Shown piece after piece: positions 1 to 11,477 of a stretch of 64,000 nucleotides of DNA; position 1 is the first letter of the stretch; each line of letters begins with the position of its first letter. The stretch is from Saccopteryx bilineata (Eukaryota; Chordata; Mammalia; Chiroptera; Emballonuridae): positions 130,972,522 through 131,036,521 of the forward strand of contig NC_089490.1 of the NCBI RefSeq assembly GCF_036850765.1, written 5' to 3'. The notes below the pieces were generated by a model. It was not told the origin of the DNA, did no database searches, and saw only the letters and a list, made by a program, of their open reading frames with translations. The translations under genes and the position numbers were made by a program.

Positions 1-630
1 GAATAATAGAATAAGGTAGGAGAGACAAGTTCAAATGTATCAATAGTCAGATGTCAATGGGTTAAAAACTCACCAGTGATAGATATTGTCATAGATTAAC
101 CAAATCAAACTCGAATCCATAATCCAGCTGTGTGCTACCATCAGACACACAACCAAAGTGTAAAGGCAAGAGAAAGTTGAAGGGAAAAGTGTAGAAACAG
201 AAATGCCAGGCAGCCAAAGGCAGCCACAGTTTTCATGTCAATCTCAGACTCAAAGACTCCAGGCATTGTCAGAGAAAAACAAGTCACCATCTAATGAGAA
301 CAGGTCATTTCCCTAGATGACAGAGCAGCTCTGAACATCCATTCCCTCAGTAAAGGAGCCTCCAAGTATTTGATGTAAACTTTCTTAGCATTAACAAATT
401 TCTCATCATTTTGGAAGATTTCAGCCATTTGTTTCCAATTCTTGTTGGATTAAGTAGACAAAAAAAAAATCAACAAGAAAGGGAAGTTCAGAATAACACA
501 AATAGTAAGCTTGATTTAATGGACATAGATAAATTTTGCATTTCACAGTTAGGTTCTTCATTCTTAAACGCATGTGATGCTCATAAAAAAGATTTTATCA
601 ATTTAGTGCAAATGTCACAAAAATTAAAAG
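1..630. other. Intronic sequence, no clear gene
   Basis: AT-rich. The frame at 411-758 runs into the SINE array and is not credible as a gene. GCTTGATTTAATGGACATAG near 509 faintly recalls L1 ORF2, but cannot be confirmed. Confidence 0.5.
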
Positions 631-950
631 AGCCTGACCAGACAGTCGTGCAGTGGATAGAGCGTCGGACTGGGATGCGGAAGACCCAGGTTCGAGACTC
701 CAATGTCGCCAGTTTGAGCGCGGGCTCATCTGGTTTGAGCAAAAGCTCACCAGCTTGAGCCCAAGGTCGCTGGCTTGAGCAAGGGGTCACTCAGTCTGCT
801 GAAGGCCCGCAGTCATGGCACATATGAGAAAGCAATCAATGAACAACTATGGTGTCACAACGAAAAATTAAAGATTGATGCTTCTCATCTCTCCGTTCCT
901 GTCTGTCTGTCCCAGTCTATCCCTCTCTCTGACTCTCTCTCTGTCTCCGT

Positions 951-952
<2 letters not shown>

Positions 953-994
<42 letters not shown>
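953..994. repeat. (CA)n microsatellite, first SINE spacer
   Basis: About 21 CA units lie between SINE units 1 and 2. Confidence 0.97.
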
Positions 995-996
<2 letters not shown>

Positions 997-1311
997 CCTG
1001 ACCAGGCAGTGGCCTAGTAGATAGAGCATCGGACTGGGATGAGGAGGACCCAGGTTCGAGACCTCTAGGTCGCCAGCTTGAGTGCGGGCTCATCTAGTTT
1101 GAGCAAAGCTCACCAGCTTGGACCCAAGGTCACTGGCTTAAGCAAGGGGTCATTCGGTCTGCTGAAGGCCCACGGTCAAGGCACATATGAGAAAGCAATC
1201 AATGAACAACTAAGGTGTCGCAACGAAAAACTAATGATTGATGCTTCTCATTTCTCTCCGTTCCTGTCTGTCCCTGTCTATCCCTCTCTCTGACTCTCTC
1301 TCTGTCTCCGT

Positions 1312-1313
<2 letters not shown>

Positions 1314-1355
<42 letters not shown>
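1314..1355. repeat. (CA)n microsatellite, second SINE spacer
   Basis: About 21 CA units lie between SINE units 2 and 3, almost the same length as the first tract. Confidence 0.97.
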
Positions 1356-1357
<2 letters not shown>

Positions 1358-1895
1358 CCTGACCAGGCAGTGGCCTAGTAGATAGAGCATCGGACTGGGA
1401 TGAGGAGGACCCAGGTTCGAGACCTCTAGGTCGCCAGCTTGAGTGCGGGCTCATCTAGTTTGAGCAAAGCTCACCAGCTTGGACCCAAGGTCACTGGCTT
1501 AAGCAAGGGGTCATTCGGTCTGCTGAAGGCCCACGGTCAAGGCACATATGAGAAAGCAATCAATGAACAACTAAGGTGTCGCAACGAAAAACTAATGATT
1601 GATGCTTCTCATTTCTCTCCGTTCCTGTCTGTCCCTGTCTATCACTCTCTCTGACTCTCTCTCTGTCTCTGTAAAAAAATAAATAAATATATATATAAAA
1701 GAATCATTATGATGCAAATCCTGTTTCTGCATCATCATGCCTTTAAGTCAGAAATTAATAATACCCAAAATAAAATTCCCCATTATTTGGAAATTATAAT
1801 AAAAACTTTGAAGTAATTCATAGGTCCAAGAAAAAATAAAAGGAAAGCACTAAATACCAAAACTTGAGTGGAAATTTATATTAGGAACAAAAAAA

Positions 1896-2198
1896 GGCCC
1901 TGGCAGGTTGGTTCAGTGGGTAGAGCATCAGCTCTGGCATATGGATGCCTAGGGTTTGATCCTCAGGGCACACAGGAGAAGCAACTATCTGCTTCTCCAC
2001 CCTTTCCCTTTCTCTCTCTCTTCCCCTCCTGCAGCCAGTGGCTCAGTTGGTTCAAGTGTGGCCCTGGGCATCGAGGGTAGCTCTGTGGGTCCAAATATCA
2101 GCCTTAGGTGCTCAAAATACTAGAGCATCAGCCCAGACGGATCCTACTTGGGGTGCATGCAGAAGTCTATCTCCCCTCCTCTCACGTTAAAAAAAAAA
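1896..2198 (+). repeat. tRNA-derived SINE (long type)
   Basis: It begins GGCCCTGGCAGGTTGGTTCA, with B-box-like GGTTTGATCCTCAGGGCACA, continues with the long central part found in this family (CCAGTGGCTCAGTTGG ... CATGCAGAAGTCTATCTCCC) and ends in an A run. Confidence 0.88.
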
Positions 2199-2627
2199 GT
2201 TTTAAGAAAGAAAAGACTGCACATTAAAGAAATAAATGTCCAGTTTAAGAAGGCAGAAAAAAGCAAAAGTCCCTAAAGGACATAGAAGAGAGAATACAAA
2301 ATAAGACCAGAAATAAATGAGACAGAAAATCTCCCAGTTCTGACAACTATTGCTGCTACAGGTTTTCAAGGGAAGTCAGAAATGCATAATTCCACAAGAA
2401 ATATTTGCATGAAGAAAATGTGACAGAAGCTGAACAATATGTGTGTTGGTGGCCGCAGTCTGTGCACCTCTTGGGGAGCCCTGCCTTCTCGCAAACGCTG
2501 CCAAGCGCCACCCGATGGAACTGGCCAGGGTGAGACTGCTGCTCTGCTCCTGACTCCCCCCTGGGGCTGGCTTCTCAAGGAGCATTCACAGACATGTTTT
2601 TCTGTGGACATGTGTTTTCATTACTCC

Positions 2628-2715
2628 GCATACGCAGCTAAGAGGATTGCTGGGTCATATAGTAACTCGATGTTTGACCTTTTGAGGAAATGCCACGCTA
2701 TCCCTACCCTGGGCT
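2628..2715 (-). repeat. L1 ORF2 C-terminal fragment
   Basis: AGAGGATTGCTGGGTCATAT and TTTTGAGGAAATGCCACGCT match the same antisense segment seen at about 7585-7640 in L1 copy 1 (GGATTGCTGGGTCATAAGG ... TTTTGAGGAACCACCATAC). Confidence 0.7.
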
Positions 2716-3689
2716 AGTTACCACCCCCAGAACAGTCCCAGGTCTGCCAATGTCTTGTGTGCAGCTCACTGTGAGTGCTCACACCCTTTGAGGAAGGCCC
2801 TGGTGAGACACCCGAGAAGGCCTGCTGCTTGTTCTCATGAGTAAGGACCAGCCTCTTGCTGTGTAGGGGGTCCTGCTGGTGTCTGTCTCTTATCTGAGGG
2901 CTCCACATTCTCGGCCCCTGCCTTTTGTTTTATCCAGGAAGTGGGGAAGTGGTGGAAGGGGGGCTGAGCTCTGCTTCTTTTGGCTGGTGAACGATTTTCA
3001 CACTTGGTTTTCGCTAGAGTGGGCCCCTCCTTGGTAGGAATACAATTCCTGTGGCTTTTCTGGGGTGGCAAGTCAAACCCTCTCTGGCCATTGAGCCTTT
3101 TCACAGCTTCACTCTAAGTGTCACGTGGATGTCATTCTCCTAAGGGCCATTAGGGATGAGATGTAGAAGGCCCAAAGATGACGCAATTAGAGAGTGGAGG
3201 AGCCAGGACTCCAACCCTGGCCTGCCCAATGCAGTGTGTGGACGCTTTCTGCTGCTTGAGCTTCAGGTGCTTTCAGAGTCTCCCTGAGGGACAAACAAGA
3301 TGACAAGCTGATAGGGCTTTGATCCTCCCCTCAGGGAAACAATCCACTAGGGTCCTGCTGGCACTGCCGCCTGTGAGGGTAGACTGGAGGACACCCAGAG
3401 GCTGACTTCTATGGCTGTAGAGGAGGCTGTCAACGTGAGGGAGGCAGTGAGGTAAGGACAAGTGTACTTGTCCCTCACCAGTGGACTCACTCCCCTTGGT
3501 GGTGAGAACACCAGTAACCCAGAAGCCTCCCGGGCTGTGCACTCTCAACACCGACAGCCACAAAGCCTAACCAACGGGCCCTGTTAGCTGGTGCTTTCAG
3601 TGTGGCATTCATGTGGTTACCACCAAATGTCACCTGGGCACTGCCCTGACTGGGGATGGCTCTGAGAAGTCAGAGGTCAAGGGGAAGTT
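2716..3689. other. Intronic sequence, nothing recognised
   Basis: Mixed-composition single-copy sequence. Short frames on both strands have no recognisable product. Confidence 0.5.
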
Positions 3690-3930
3690 GCTCTTTCTTT
3701 TTCTATAAAATAAGTTGGTTGAGATAACATTCATATGCTCTAATTGACCCATCCTAAGTGCACAATCCTGTTCTGTACTGAAGTCACAGACCTGTGGTTC
3801 TGTACCAGAGTCACAGAGCTGTGCACCCATCATCACAATCATCTCTGGACGTTTTCATCAGTGCAAAGGGGAACCTCAGATTCATCTGCACTCATTCCTC
3901 ATTTCCCTCAAGAGGTTTTACTGCTTCCTT
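3690..3930 (-). repeat. Old L1 3' end fragment
   Basis: TAATTGACCCATCCTAAGTG and TGCACCCATCATCACAATCA resemble the antisense L1M 3' UTR ('aagtgtacaatt... caaccatcaccac'). Confidence 0.5.
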
Positions 3931-3934
3931 TCCA

Positions 3935-5255
3935 GTAAAACCAGATGCCTTTTGTTTCCTTCTCTTGCCTAATGACTCCAGTTAGAAATTCCAGTATTGT
4001 GTTGAACAACAGTAGCCAAAGCAGGCTTCCTTGTCTTGTTCATGGTCTTGGAGGAAAAGCTTTCAGTCTTTCGCCACTGAGTGTGACCTTAGCCGCCGGT
4101 TTTTCTGAAAAGCCTTTCATTGTGTTGAGTAAGCTCCCTTCTATTTCTAGTCTATTGAGTGTTACCAAGAAGGCTGTTCATGTTAGATTTGCCAAATGCT
4201 TTTTCTCTATCAATTGAGATGATCATGTGGTTTCCTTTCCTCCACTTTGTTAATATGGTGTATTATATTGATCAATTTTCAGAGGTTGGACCATCTAATT
4301 CCATCATTGTGTATAGTCCTTTTAATCTGCTGCTGAACTTAGTTTATTAGTATATTGTTGAGGATTTTTGATTCTACATTCATAAGCAGTGTTGATCTAT
4401 AGATTTCATAATATGTCTTTGACTTGTTTTTGTATTGGGTCAATCCTGGCCTAGTAAGTGAGTTAAGAAATGTCCGTTCCTCTTTTATGTTTTCGAAGCG
4501 TTAGAAAAGAATTGGCCTTATTTCTTCTTTAAATGATTGGTAGAATTTACTAGTGAAACTATCTGGTCCTAGATTTTTCTTTTTGGGAAATTTTTGATAA
4601 CTGATTTAGTTTCTTTACTTGTTCTAGATCTGTTGAAATGTCCTATTAATCCTTGACTAAATTTTAGAAATGTATCTATTTCTAGGAATTTTTTCTTTCA
4701 TCTAGATTATCTAGTTTATTAGCATATACTTGTTCATCATATTCCCTTAGAATTCCTTTTTATTTCTGTAAGCTCACTACTAATGTCCTTATTTTTGTTT
4801 CTGATTTTAGTAATATAAGCCTTCTCCCTTTTTATCTTGGTCAGTCTAACTAAATGTTTGTCAATTTTGTTGATCTTTTTAAAAGAGCAGCTTTTGGTTT
4901 TATTGATTCTCCCTATTTTCTTTTCTCTATTTTGTTTACCTCTGCTCCAATCAGTATTGCATCTTCCCTTCCATGAGCTTTGGGTATTGTCTGTTTCTCT
5001 TCCTTTAGTTCCTAAAAGTATAAATTAGGTTACTGACCTGAGAGATTTCTTATTTTATAAGGTAGGGGTTGACAGCTATAAATTTTCCTTTGAGCCCTGT
5101 TTATGCTGCATCCCATAAGCTTTGGGCATGCTGTGTTTTAGTTTTCATTTCCTTCAAGAACCTTTCTTATTTCCCTTCTAACTTACTCTTTGACCTGTTG
5201 GTGATTTAAGACCTTATTGTTTAGTTTTCACATATTTATGAACTCCCAAGATTCC
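3935..5255 (-). repeat. Old L1 ORF2 fragment, inverted segment
   Basis: The antisense strand encodes decayed ORF2 from the reverse transcriptase core back to the linker. For example, AACAACAGTAGCCAAAGCAG lies at about 4004 and the later part reaches AGTTTTCACATATTTATGAAC at about 5225. Many stops interrupt it. It is older than the two long L1 copies. Confidence 0.8.
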
Positions 5256-5261
5256 ACAAAA

Positions 5262-5575
5262 AAACTACAAAAACTGATAAATAAATGCATTAAAGTAGCA
5301 GGATACAAAGTAAGTATCCAAAAATCAACTGTATTTTTATACAACAATATCATGAACTACCATAAAGGGTAATCAAGAAAATAATCTCATTTACAATTGC
5401 ATAAAAAATTTAAATACCCAGGAATAAATTTAATCAAGGAGATAAAAAGATCTGTACTCAGAAAATCATAAAGGCATGGAAAAAAGAAATTGAAGAAGAT
5501 ACAAATAAATAAAAATATATACCATGTTCATGGATAGGAAAAATCAACATTGTCAAAAACAGTGCAGAAAGCTCA
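5262..5575 (+). repeat. Old L1 ORF2 fragment, direct segment
   Basis: On the plus strand the decayed translation shows KVAGYKVSIQKSTVFLYNN and later KYPGINLIKEIK, the ORF2 text that follows the FADD region. It abuts the inverted segment 3935-5255 and continues from its far end, the layout expected for 5' inversion of one L1. Confidence 0.75.
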
Positions 5576-6874
5576 GTGCTAAAGCATTACACAGGGACGG
5601 AGGTCACTGGTGAAATAAGGTCTGGGTCATGAGCATGGATATCATCCAAGGAAAACCTAATTTTTGAGCCCCATTGGAAACCTCAAAACCTGTTGTCCTC
5701 ATCAAAATAGTGGGAAGTTTTGCAGAAACTCCAGGCTGGGTGTCAGGTATGAGTTTTGCTGCCCTCCACCCTGCAGGCCCTGCTCTGAGGGGCAGTGATA
5801 CAGGCTGTCATCACCATGGAAACCACAGGCATTCTCAGATACAGGCTCAGTCTCACCTCTCCTGGGTGGGCTTGTCAGGAAGGGACACAGGGCAAGGAGC
5901 TGGTGCCTGGCAGAGCTGGATGAGCCTCTCCAAGGACAGCTTTGACAAGCTCAGCCCACATCAGGAGAAGATGGCAAAAGAGGAGGAATCCAGTTCATAG
6001 AGGTGGGATCCAGTTCATAGAAGTAGCCTTAGCCTGAGTCTGGATCTCACTGACAGATGGGTTTAGCCTCCTGGATGAGGCAAACCCAGACTCTTTGTGG
6101 AAGTTATGGAGAACAATGGTGTCCTTTGGCCAAGAAGAAACTGCAGTGTAAGAGGAAGAGAGGGCTGTGCTTCCCAGCACTGAGGCCAGGCCACTCCCCA
6201 CAGGCAAGGCTGAGCAATGAGGTCCTGTCTCTATGTCAGCCCAGACAATGCAAACCCCTGAGGACCCCACAGGACAGTGAACACTTTTCTGGTCCCGGCA
6301 GCCTTCCTTTTTGGCCCTGAACAGGCAGCTGCTCCTGCCTCTGAGAACCTCTGTGAGGCACACACTGCCAGAGGTGACCTCACACTTTGTGGGGAATGAA
6401 GCCACTTCAAAACGATTCCAGTGAGGACTCCTCCCTTGCCCAGCAGAGCTGGGTGAGATTAATCTGTTACTTTGCATTTTCATGACTCAGAATATTCAGC
6501 CTCATTACCATCAAAACAGAGTCAAACTCAATTTGAAATTGCAGTGTCAAAGGCCATTCTGCATTTCAACTTACTAACAGTTGAACCACTGCAGCCTTTG
6601 TGGGGAGGTTTACTTTTGGGCTGGATTCAAGTTTGCTCTTTCTTTTACTTGTGCAATTGGAATTTATTTCAGTGTTACTGGAAGTGACCATTCATAATTG
6701 CATGAAGAGTACAATTAAAGATGTCACTTTCAGGAAGTTGATTTTAAGTTCTTGAATATGTTGAAGAGATTTACAGTGTGTGAAAAATAATTGTATGCAA
6801 AACTGTGTGTGTACCTGTCTGTGTGCACTTCTTAAAAGGAGCAAGTAAAGGCCATTTGTTAATTTTTCAAATCA
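5576..6874. other. Intronic single-copy sequence
   Basis: No gene is recognised. The frames at 5674-6000 (+) and 5995-6483 (-) match nothing I know. 6470-6740 is an AT-rich unique block containing TGACTCAG; it is noted in the findings as a possible regulatory element. Confidence 0.5.
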
Positions 6875-6890
6875 GCACCTCTTTTTTTTA

Positions 6891-7010
6891 ATATTCCTTA
6901 TTTTTAGACTTTATTTTTTTTATTTTACTTAGACAACTAATTTTAACAGGGTGACATTGATCAATTAGAGCACATAGATTCAGAGAAAACATCTCCAGAT
7001 AATTTTTTTT
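6891..7010 (-). repeat. Extra L1 3' terminus next to L1 copy 1
   Basis: AACAGGGTGACATTGATCAA followed by CAGAGAAAACATCTCCAGAT resembles the L1 3' UTR that begins again at about 7011 (GTTAATGGGATGACATTAAT, AAAGAAAACATGTCTAGGTT). Each is bordered on its left by a T-rich run. Two L1 3' ends therefore stand in series. Confidence 0.65.
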
Positions 7011-7279
7011 AATATAAATTTTTATTAATGTTAATGGGATGACATTAATAATTCAGGGTACATATATTCAAAGAAAACATGTCTAGGTTATCTTGTCATT
7101 GAATTATGTTGCATACTCCTCACCCAGAGTCAGATTGTCCTCCCTCACGTCACCCTCTGTTTAGTTTTCTCTGTGCCCCTCCCCCTCCCCCTAACTCTCT
7201 CCCTCCCTCCCTCCTGCATACTCCCTCCCCCTACCCCTGGTAACCACCACTCTCTTGTCCATGTCTCTTAGTCTCGTTT

Positions 7280-10200
7280 TTATATTCCACCAATGTATGG
7301 AATCATGTAGTTCTTGTTTTTTTCTGATTTACTTATTTCACTCCGTATGATGTTATCAAGATCCCACCATTTTGCTGTAAATGATCTGATGTCATCATTT
7401 CTTATGGCTGAGTAGTATTCCATAGTGTGTATGTGCCACATCTTCTTTATCCAGTCTTCTATTGAAGGGCTTTTTGGTTGTTTCCATGTCTTGGCCACTG
7501 TGAACAGTGCTGCAATGAACATGGGGCTACATGTGTCTTTACGTATCAATGATTCTGAGGTTTTGGGGTATATACCCAGTAGAGGGATTGCTGGGTCATA
7601 AGGTAGTTCTATTTGCAGTTTTTTGAGGAACCACCATACTTTCCTCCATAATGGTTGTACTACTTTACATTCCCACCAACAGTGAATGAGGGTTCCTTTT
7701 TCTCCACAGCCTCTCCAACATTTGCTATTACCCGTCTTGTTGATAATACCTAATCTAACAGGGGTGAGGTGGTATCTCATTGTAGTTTTGATTTGCATTT
7801 CTCTAATAACTAATGAAGCTGAGCATCTTTTCATATATCTGTTGGCCATTTGTATTTCTTCCTGGGAGAAGTGTCTGTTCATGTCCTCTTCCCATTTTTT
7901 TATTGGATTGTTTGTTTGTTTGTTGTTGAGTTTTATGAGTTCTTTGTATATTTTGGATATTAGGCCCTTATCTGAGCTATTGTTTGAAAATATGAGTTCC
8001 CATTTAGTTGGCTGTCTGTTTATTTTGATATCAGTTTCTCTTGCTGAGCAAAAACTTTTTATTCTGATGTAGTCCCATTCATTTATCTTTGCCTTCACTT
8101 CCCTTGCCTTTGGAGTCAAATTCATAAAGTGCTCTTTATAACCAAGGTCCATGAGTTTAGTACCTATGTTTTCTTCTATGTACTTTATTGTTTCAGGTCT
8201 TATATTTAGGTCTTTGATCCATTTTGAATTAATTTTAGTACAAGGGGACAAACTGTGATCGAGTTTTATTCTTTTGCACGTGGCTTTCCAGTTTTCCCAG
8301 TACCATTTGTTGAAGAAGCTTTTTTTTCTCCATTGTGTGTTGTTGGCCCCTTTATCAAAAATTATTTGACCATATATATGTGGTTTTATTTCTGGGATCT
8401 CTATTCTGTTCCATTGGCCCGAGTGTCTATTTTTCTGCCAAACCATGCTATTTTGAATATCGTGGCTCTATAATATAATTTGAAGTCAGGTATTGTAATG
8501 CCCCCAGTTTTGTTCTTTTTTCTTAGGATTACTTTGGCTATTCAAGGTTTTTTATAGTTCCATATAAATCTGATGATTTTTTGTTCCATTTCTTTAAAAA
8601 ATGACATTGGAATTTTGATGGAAATCACATTAAATTTGTATATCGTTTGGGTAATATGGTCATTTTTACTATATTTATTCTTCCTATTCAAGAACAAGGA
8701 ATATTTTTCGATTTCATTGTATCTTTTTCAATTTTCCTTAACAATGCTTTGTAGTTTTCATTATATAGGTCCTTTACATTCTTTGTTATGTTTATTCCTA
8801 GGTATTTTTTTTTTGTTTCTGCAACCATAGAAGGGATTATTTTTTTGAGTTTCTTTTCTGATGTTTCATTGTTGGCGTTATAGGAAGGCAGTAGACTTCT
8901 GTATATTAATTTTGTATCCTGCAACCTTACTGTATTGTTTTATTGTTTCTAGTAGTCTTTTTGTGGAGTCTTTGGGGTTTTTGATGTATAGGATCATATC
9001 ATCTGCAAAAAAGTGAAACCTTTACTTCTTCTTTCCCAATATGAATCCTTTTATTTCTTTCTCTTGTCTGATTGCTCTGGCTAGAACTTCCAGCACTACG
9101 TTGAGTAAGAGTGGACAGAGGGGAAGCCTTGTCTTGTTCCTGATTTTAGAGGAAAAGTCCTCAGTTTTATGCCATTTAATATGATGTTAGCTGATGGCTT
9201 GTCATAAATGGCCTTTATTATGTTGAGATTTTTTTTCTATACCCATTTTGTTCAGTGTTTTAAACATAAAATGATGTTGTATTTTATCAAATGCCTTTTC
9301 TGCATCTACTGATAGGACCATATGGTTTTTGTTCTTTGTTTTGTTGATATGGTGTATTACATTAACTGTTTTACGTATATTGAACCATCCTTGTGATTCT
9401 GGGATGAATCCTACTTGATCATGATGAATTATTTTTTTAATGTGTTGTATTCGATTTGCTAGTATTTTGTTTAGGATGTTAGCATCTGTATTCATTCATA
9501 GATATTGTTCTATAGTTTTCTTTTTTTGTGTTGTCCTTGCCAGATTTTGGTATGAGGATTATGTTGACCTTATAAAATGTGTTTGGAAGTATTGCTTCTT
9601 CTTCAATTTTTTGGAAAACTTTAAGTAGAATAGGAACCAAGTCTTTTTTGAATGATTGATAGAATTCACTAGTATAACCGTCTGGGCCTGGACTTCTATT
9701 TTTTGGGAGGTTTTTGATAGTTATTTCTATTTCCTCCCTGCTTATGGGTCTGTTTAGGCTTTCTACTTCTTCATGACTCAGTATAGGAAGATTGTATTGT
9801 TCTAGAAATTTATCCATTTCCTCTAGATTGTTAAATTTGGTGGCATATAGTTTTTCATAAGTAGTCTACAATAATTCTTTGTATATCTAGGATATCTGTG
9901 GCGATTTCTCCTCTTTCATTTTGGATTTTGTTTATATTAGTCCTTTTTCTTTTTTCCTTGGTGAGTCTTGCCAAGGGTTTGTCAATTTTGTTGATCTTTT
10001 CAAAGAACTAGCTCGTTTTATTGATTGTTTTCTATAGTTTTTCTGCCCTCTATTTCATTTATTTCTGCTCTAATTTTTATTATTTTCTTTCTTCTGCTGG
10101 TTTTGGGGTGCCTTTGTTCTTTTTTTTCTAGTTCCTTAAGATGTAATATTAAGTTATTTACTTGGGTTCTCTCTTGTTTGTTCATATAAGCCTGTAGTGA

Positions 10201-11101
10201 TATGAACTTCCCTATTACTACTGCTTTTGTTGCATCCCAGAGATTCTGATATGTCATATTGTCATTTTTGTTTGTCTGTATGTATCTTTTGATCTCTGCT
10301 TTTATTTCTTCTTTGACCTACTTATTTTTAGAACTATGTTGTTTAGTTTCCACATTTTTGTGGGTTTGTTTACTTTTTTTGCAGTTGAATTCTATTTTCA
10401 AAGCTTTATTTATGGTCAGAGAATATGCTTGGTATAATTTCAATCTTTTTCTATTTGTTGATGGTAGTTTTGTGGCCCAACATATGGTCATTTATTGAGA
10501 ATATTCCATGTACACTGGAGAAAAATGTATACTTTGGTGTTTTGGGATGAAATGTCCTGTAGATGTCTATGATATCCAATTGTTCTAGTGTTTTGTTTAC
10601 AGTCCATATTTCTTTATTGATTTTCTGTTTGGATGAATGATCTAGAGCCATCAGCAGTGTATTGAGGTCTCCAAGTATGATTGTATTTTTGTTGGTATTT
10701 ATTTTTAGATCAGTTAGTAGCTGTCTTATATACTTTGGTGCTCCTTGGTTTGGTGCATATATATTAAGAAGTGTTATGTCTTCTTGATTTAATGTTCTCT
10801 TTATCATTATAAAATGATCATATTTGTCTCTGATTACTTTTGCTGTCTTGTATTCAGCATTGTTAGATATGAGTATGGCTACACCTGCTTTTTTTTTAAT
10901 GTTATTTGCTTGGAGAATTGTTTTCCAACCTTTCACTTTGAATTTTTTTTTATACTTGTAGCTTAGACGTGTTTCTTGAAGGCAGCATACAGCTGGATTT
11001 TATTTTTTGATCCATTCTGCTACTCTGTGTCTTTTTATTGGTGAGTTCAATCCATTTATATTTAATGTAATTATTGATACCTGAGAGTTTCCTATTGCCA
11101 T
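7280..11101 (-). pseudogene. L1 copy 1 ORF2 (endonuclease/reverse transcriptase), broken
   Basis: ORF2 would start with the ATG at 11099-11101 (MAIGN-like start) and end at the TAA at 7280-7282. It survives only as pieces: endonuclease segments at about 10451-10936, linker and reverse transcriptase pieces at 10018-10257, 9479-9817, 9202-9495 and 8688-8924, and a 388-codon C-terminal piece at 7280-8446. The last includes the Cys/His motif [18 protein letters not shown]. The FADD region near 9000 has a small indel in the preceding A/T run. At least six frame breaks separate the pieces, so no working enzyme is encoded. Confidence 0.9.
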
Positions 11102-11477
11102 TTTATATATTGCTTTCTGATAGCTCTGTATCTTGTTTGGTTCTTCTCTTTTGTTTTTCTGTCATTTGTTTTTGTTTGGTTGTATTCCACACTTCTTTCC
11201 TCTGTTTATTCTTTTTTTAAGCCATGCGTTTCTGTAGTGGTTTTTTCAGGGGTCGTTACTATTAAGTAATGAAAAGGATAAATATCATATTCGTTGTAGT
11301 ACATTATCTCATGAGTGCTTCTGCACTCCATTCTCTTTTGCTACTATTAATCTTTGTCCTCTACCCTTTTTTGTTTTTGTTATCACAGATTAATCTTGTT
11401 TTTATTGTGATCTTGTTGGAGCTTTTACTTGTGATTTTGTTTTGTTTTGTTCTTTGTATCTGGTCGGATAACCCCCT

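Larger units (their letters stand above)
631..1690 (+). repeat. Tandem array of three tRNA-derived SINE units with (CA)n spacers
   Basis: Three units start with AGCCTGACCAG at 631, 995 and 1356. Each has a tRNA-like head with a B-box-like GGTTCGAGACC, a middle with TTGAGCAAAGGGG-type text, then GGCACATATGAGAAAGCAAT and a CT-rich end. Units 2 and 3 are nearly identical (period 361 bp, only a few substitutions); unit 1 is more diverged. (CA)n tracts at 953-994 and 1314-1355 separate the units. The short open frames at 1078-1293 and 1439-1654 are SINE sequence, not genes. Confidence 0.9.

Noticed and set aside
411..758. 115-codon plus-strand frame
   Set aside because: Its last third is SINE sequence and its start has no exon or promoter support.
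631..1690. CRISPR-like array of repeats and spacers
   Set aside because: The units are 361-bp SINEs with CA-repeat spacers in a mammalian genome; nothing fits a CRISPR array.
7280..8446. 388-codon minus-strand open frame as a host gene
   Set aside because: It is the C-terminal third of L1 ORF2, with the Cys/His motif, and continues into other ORF2 pieces upstream.
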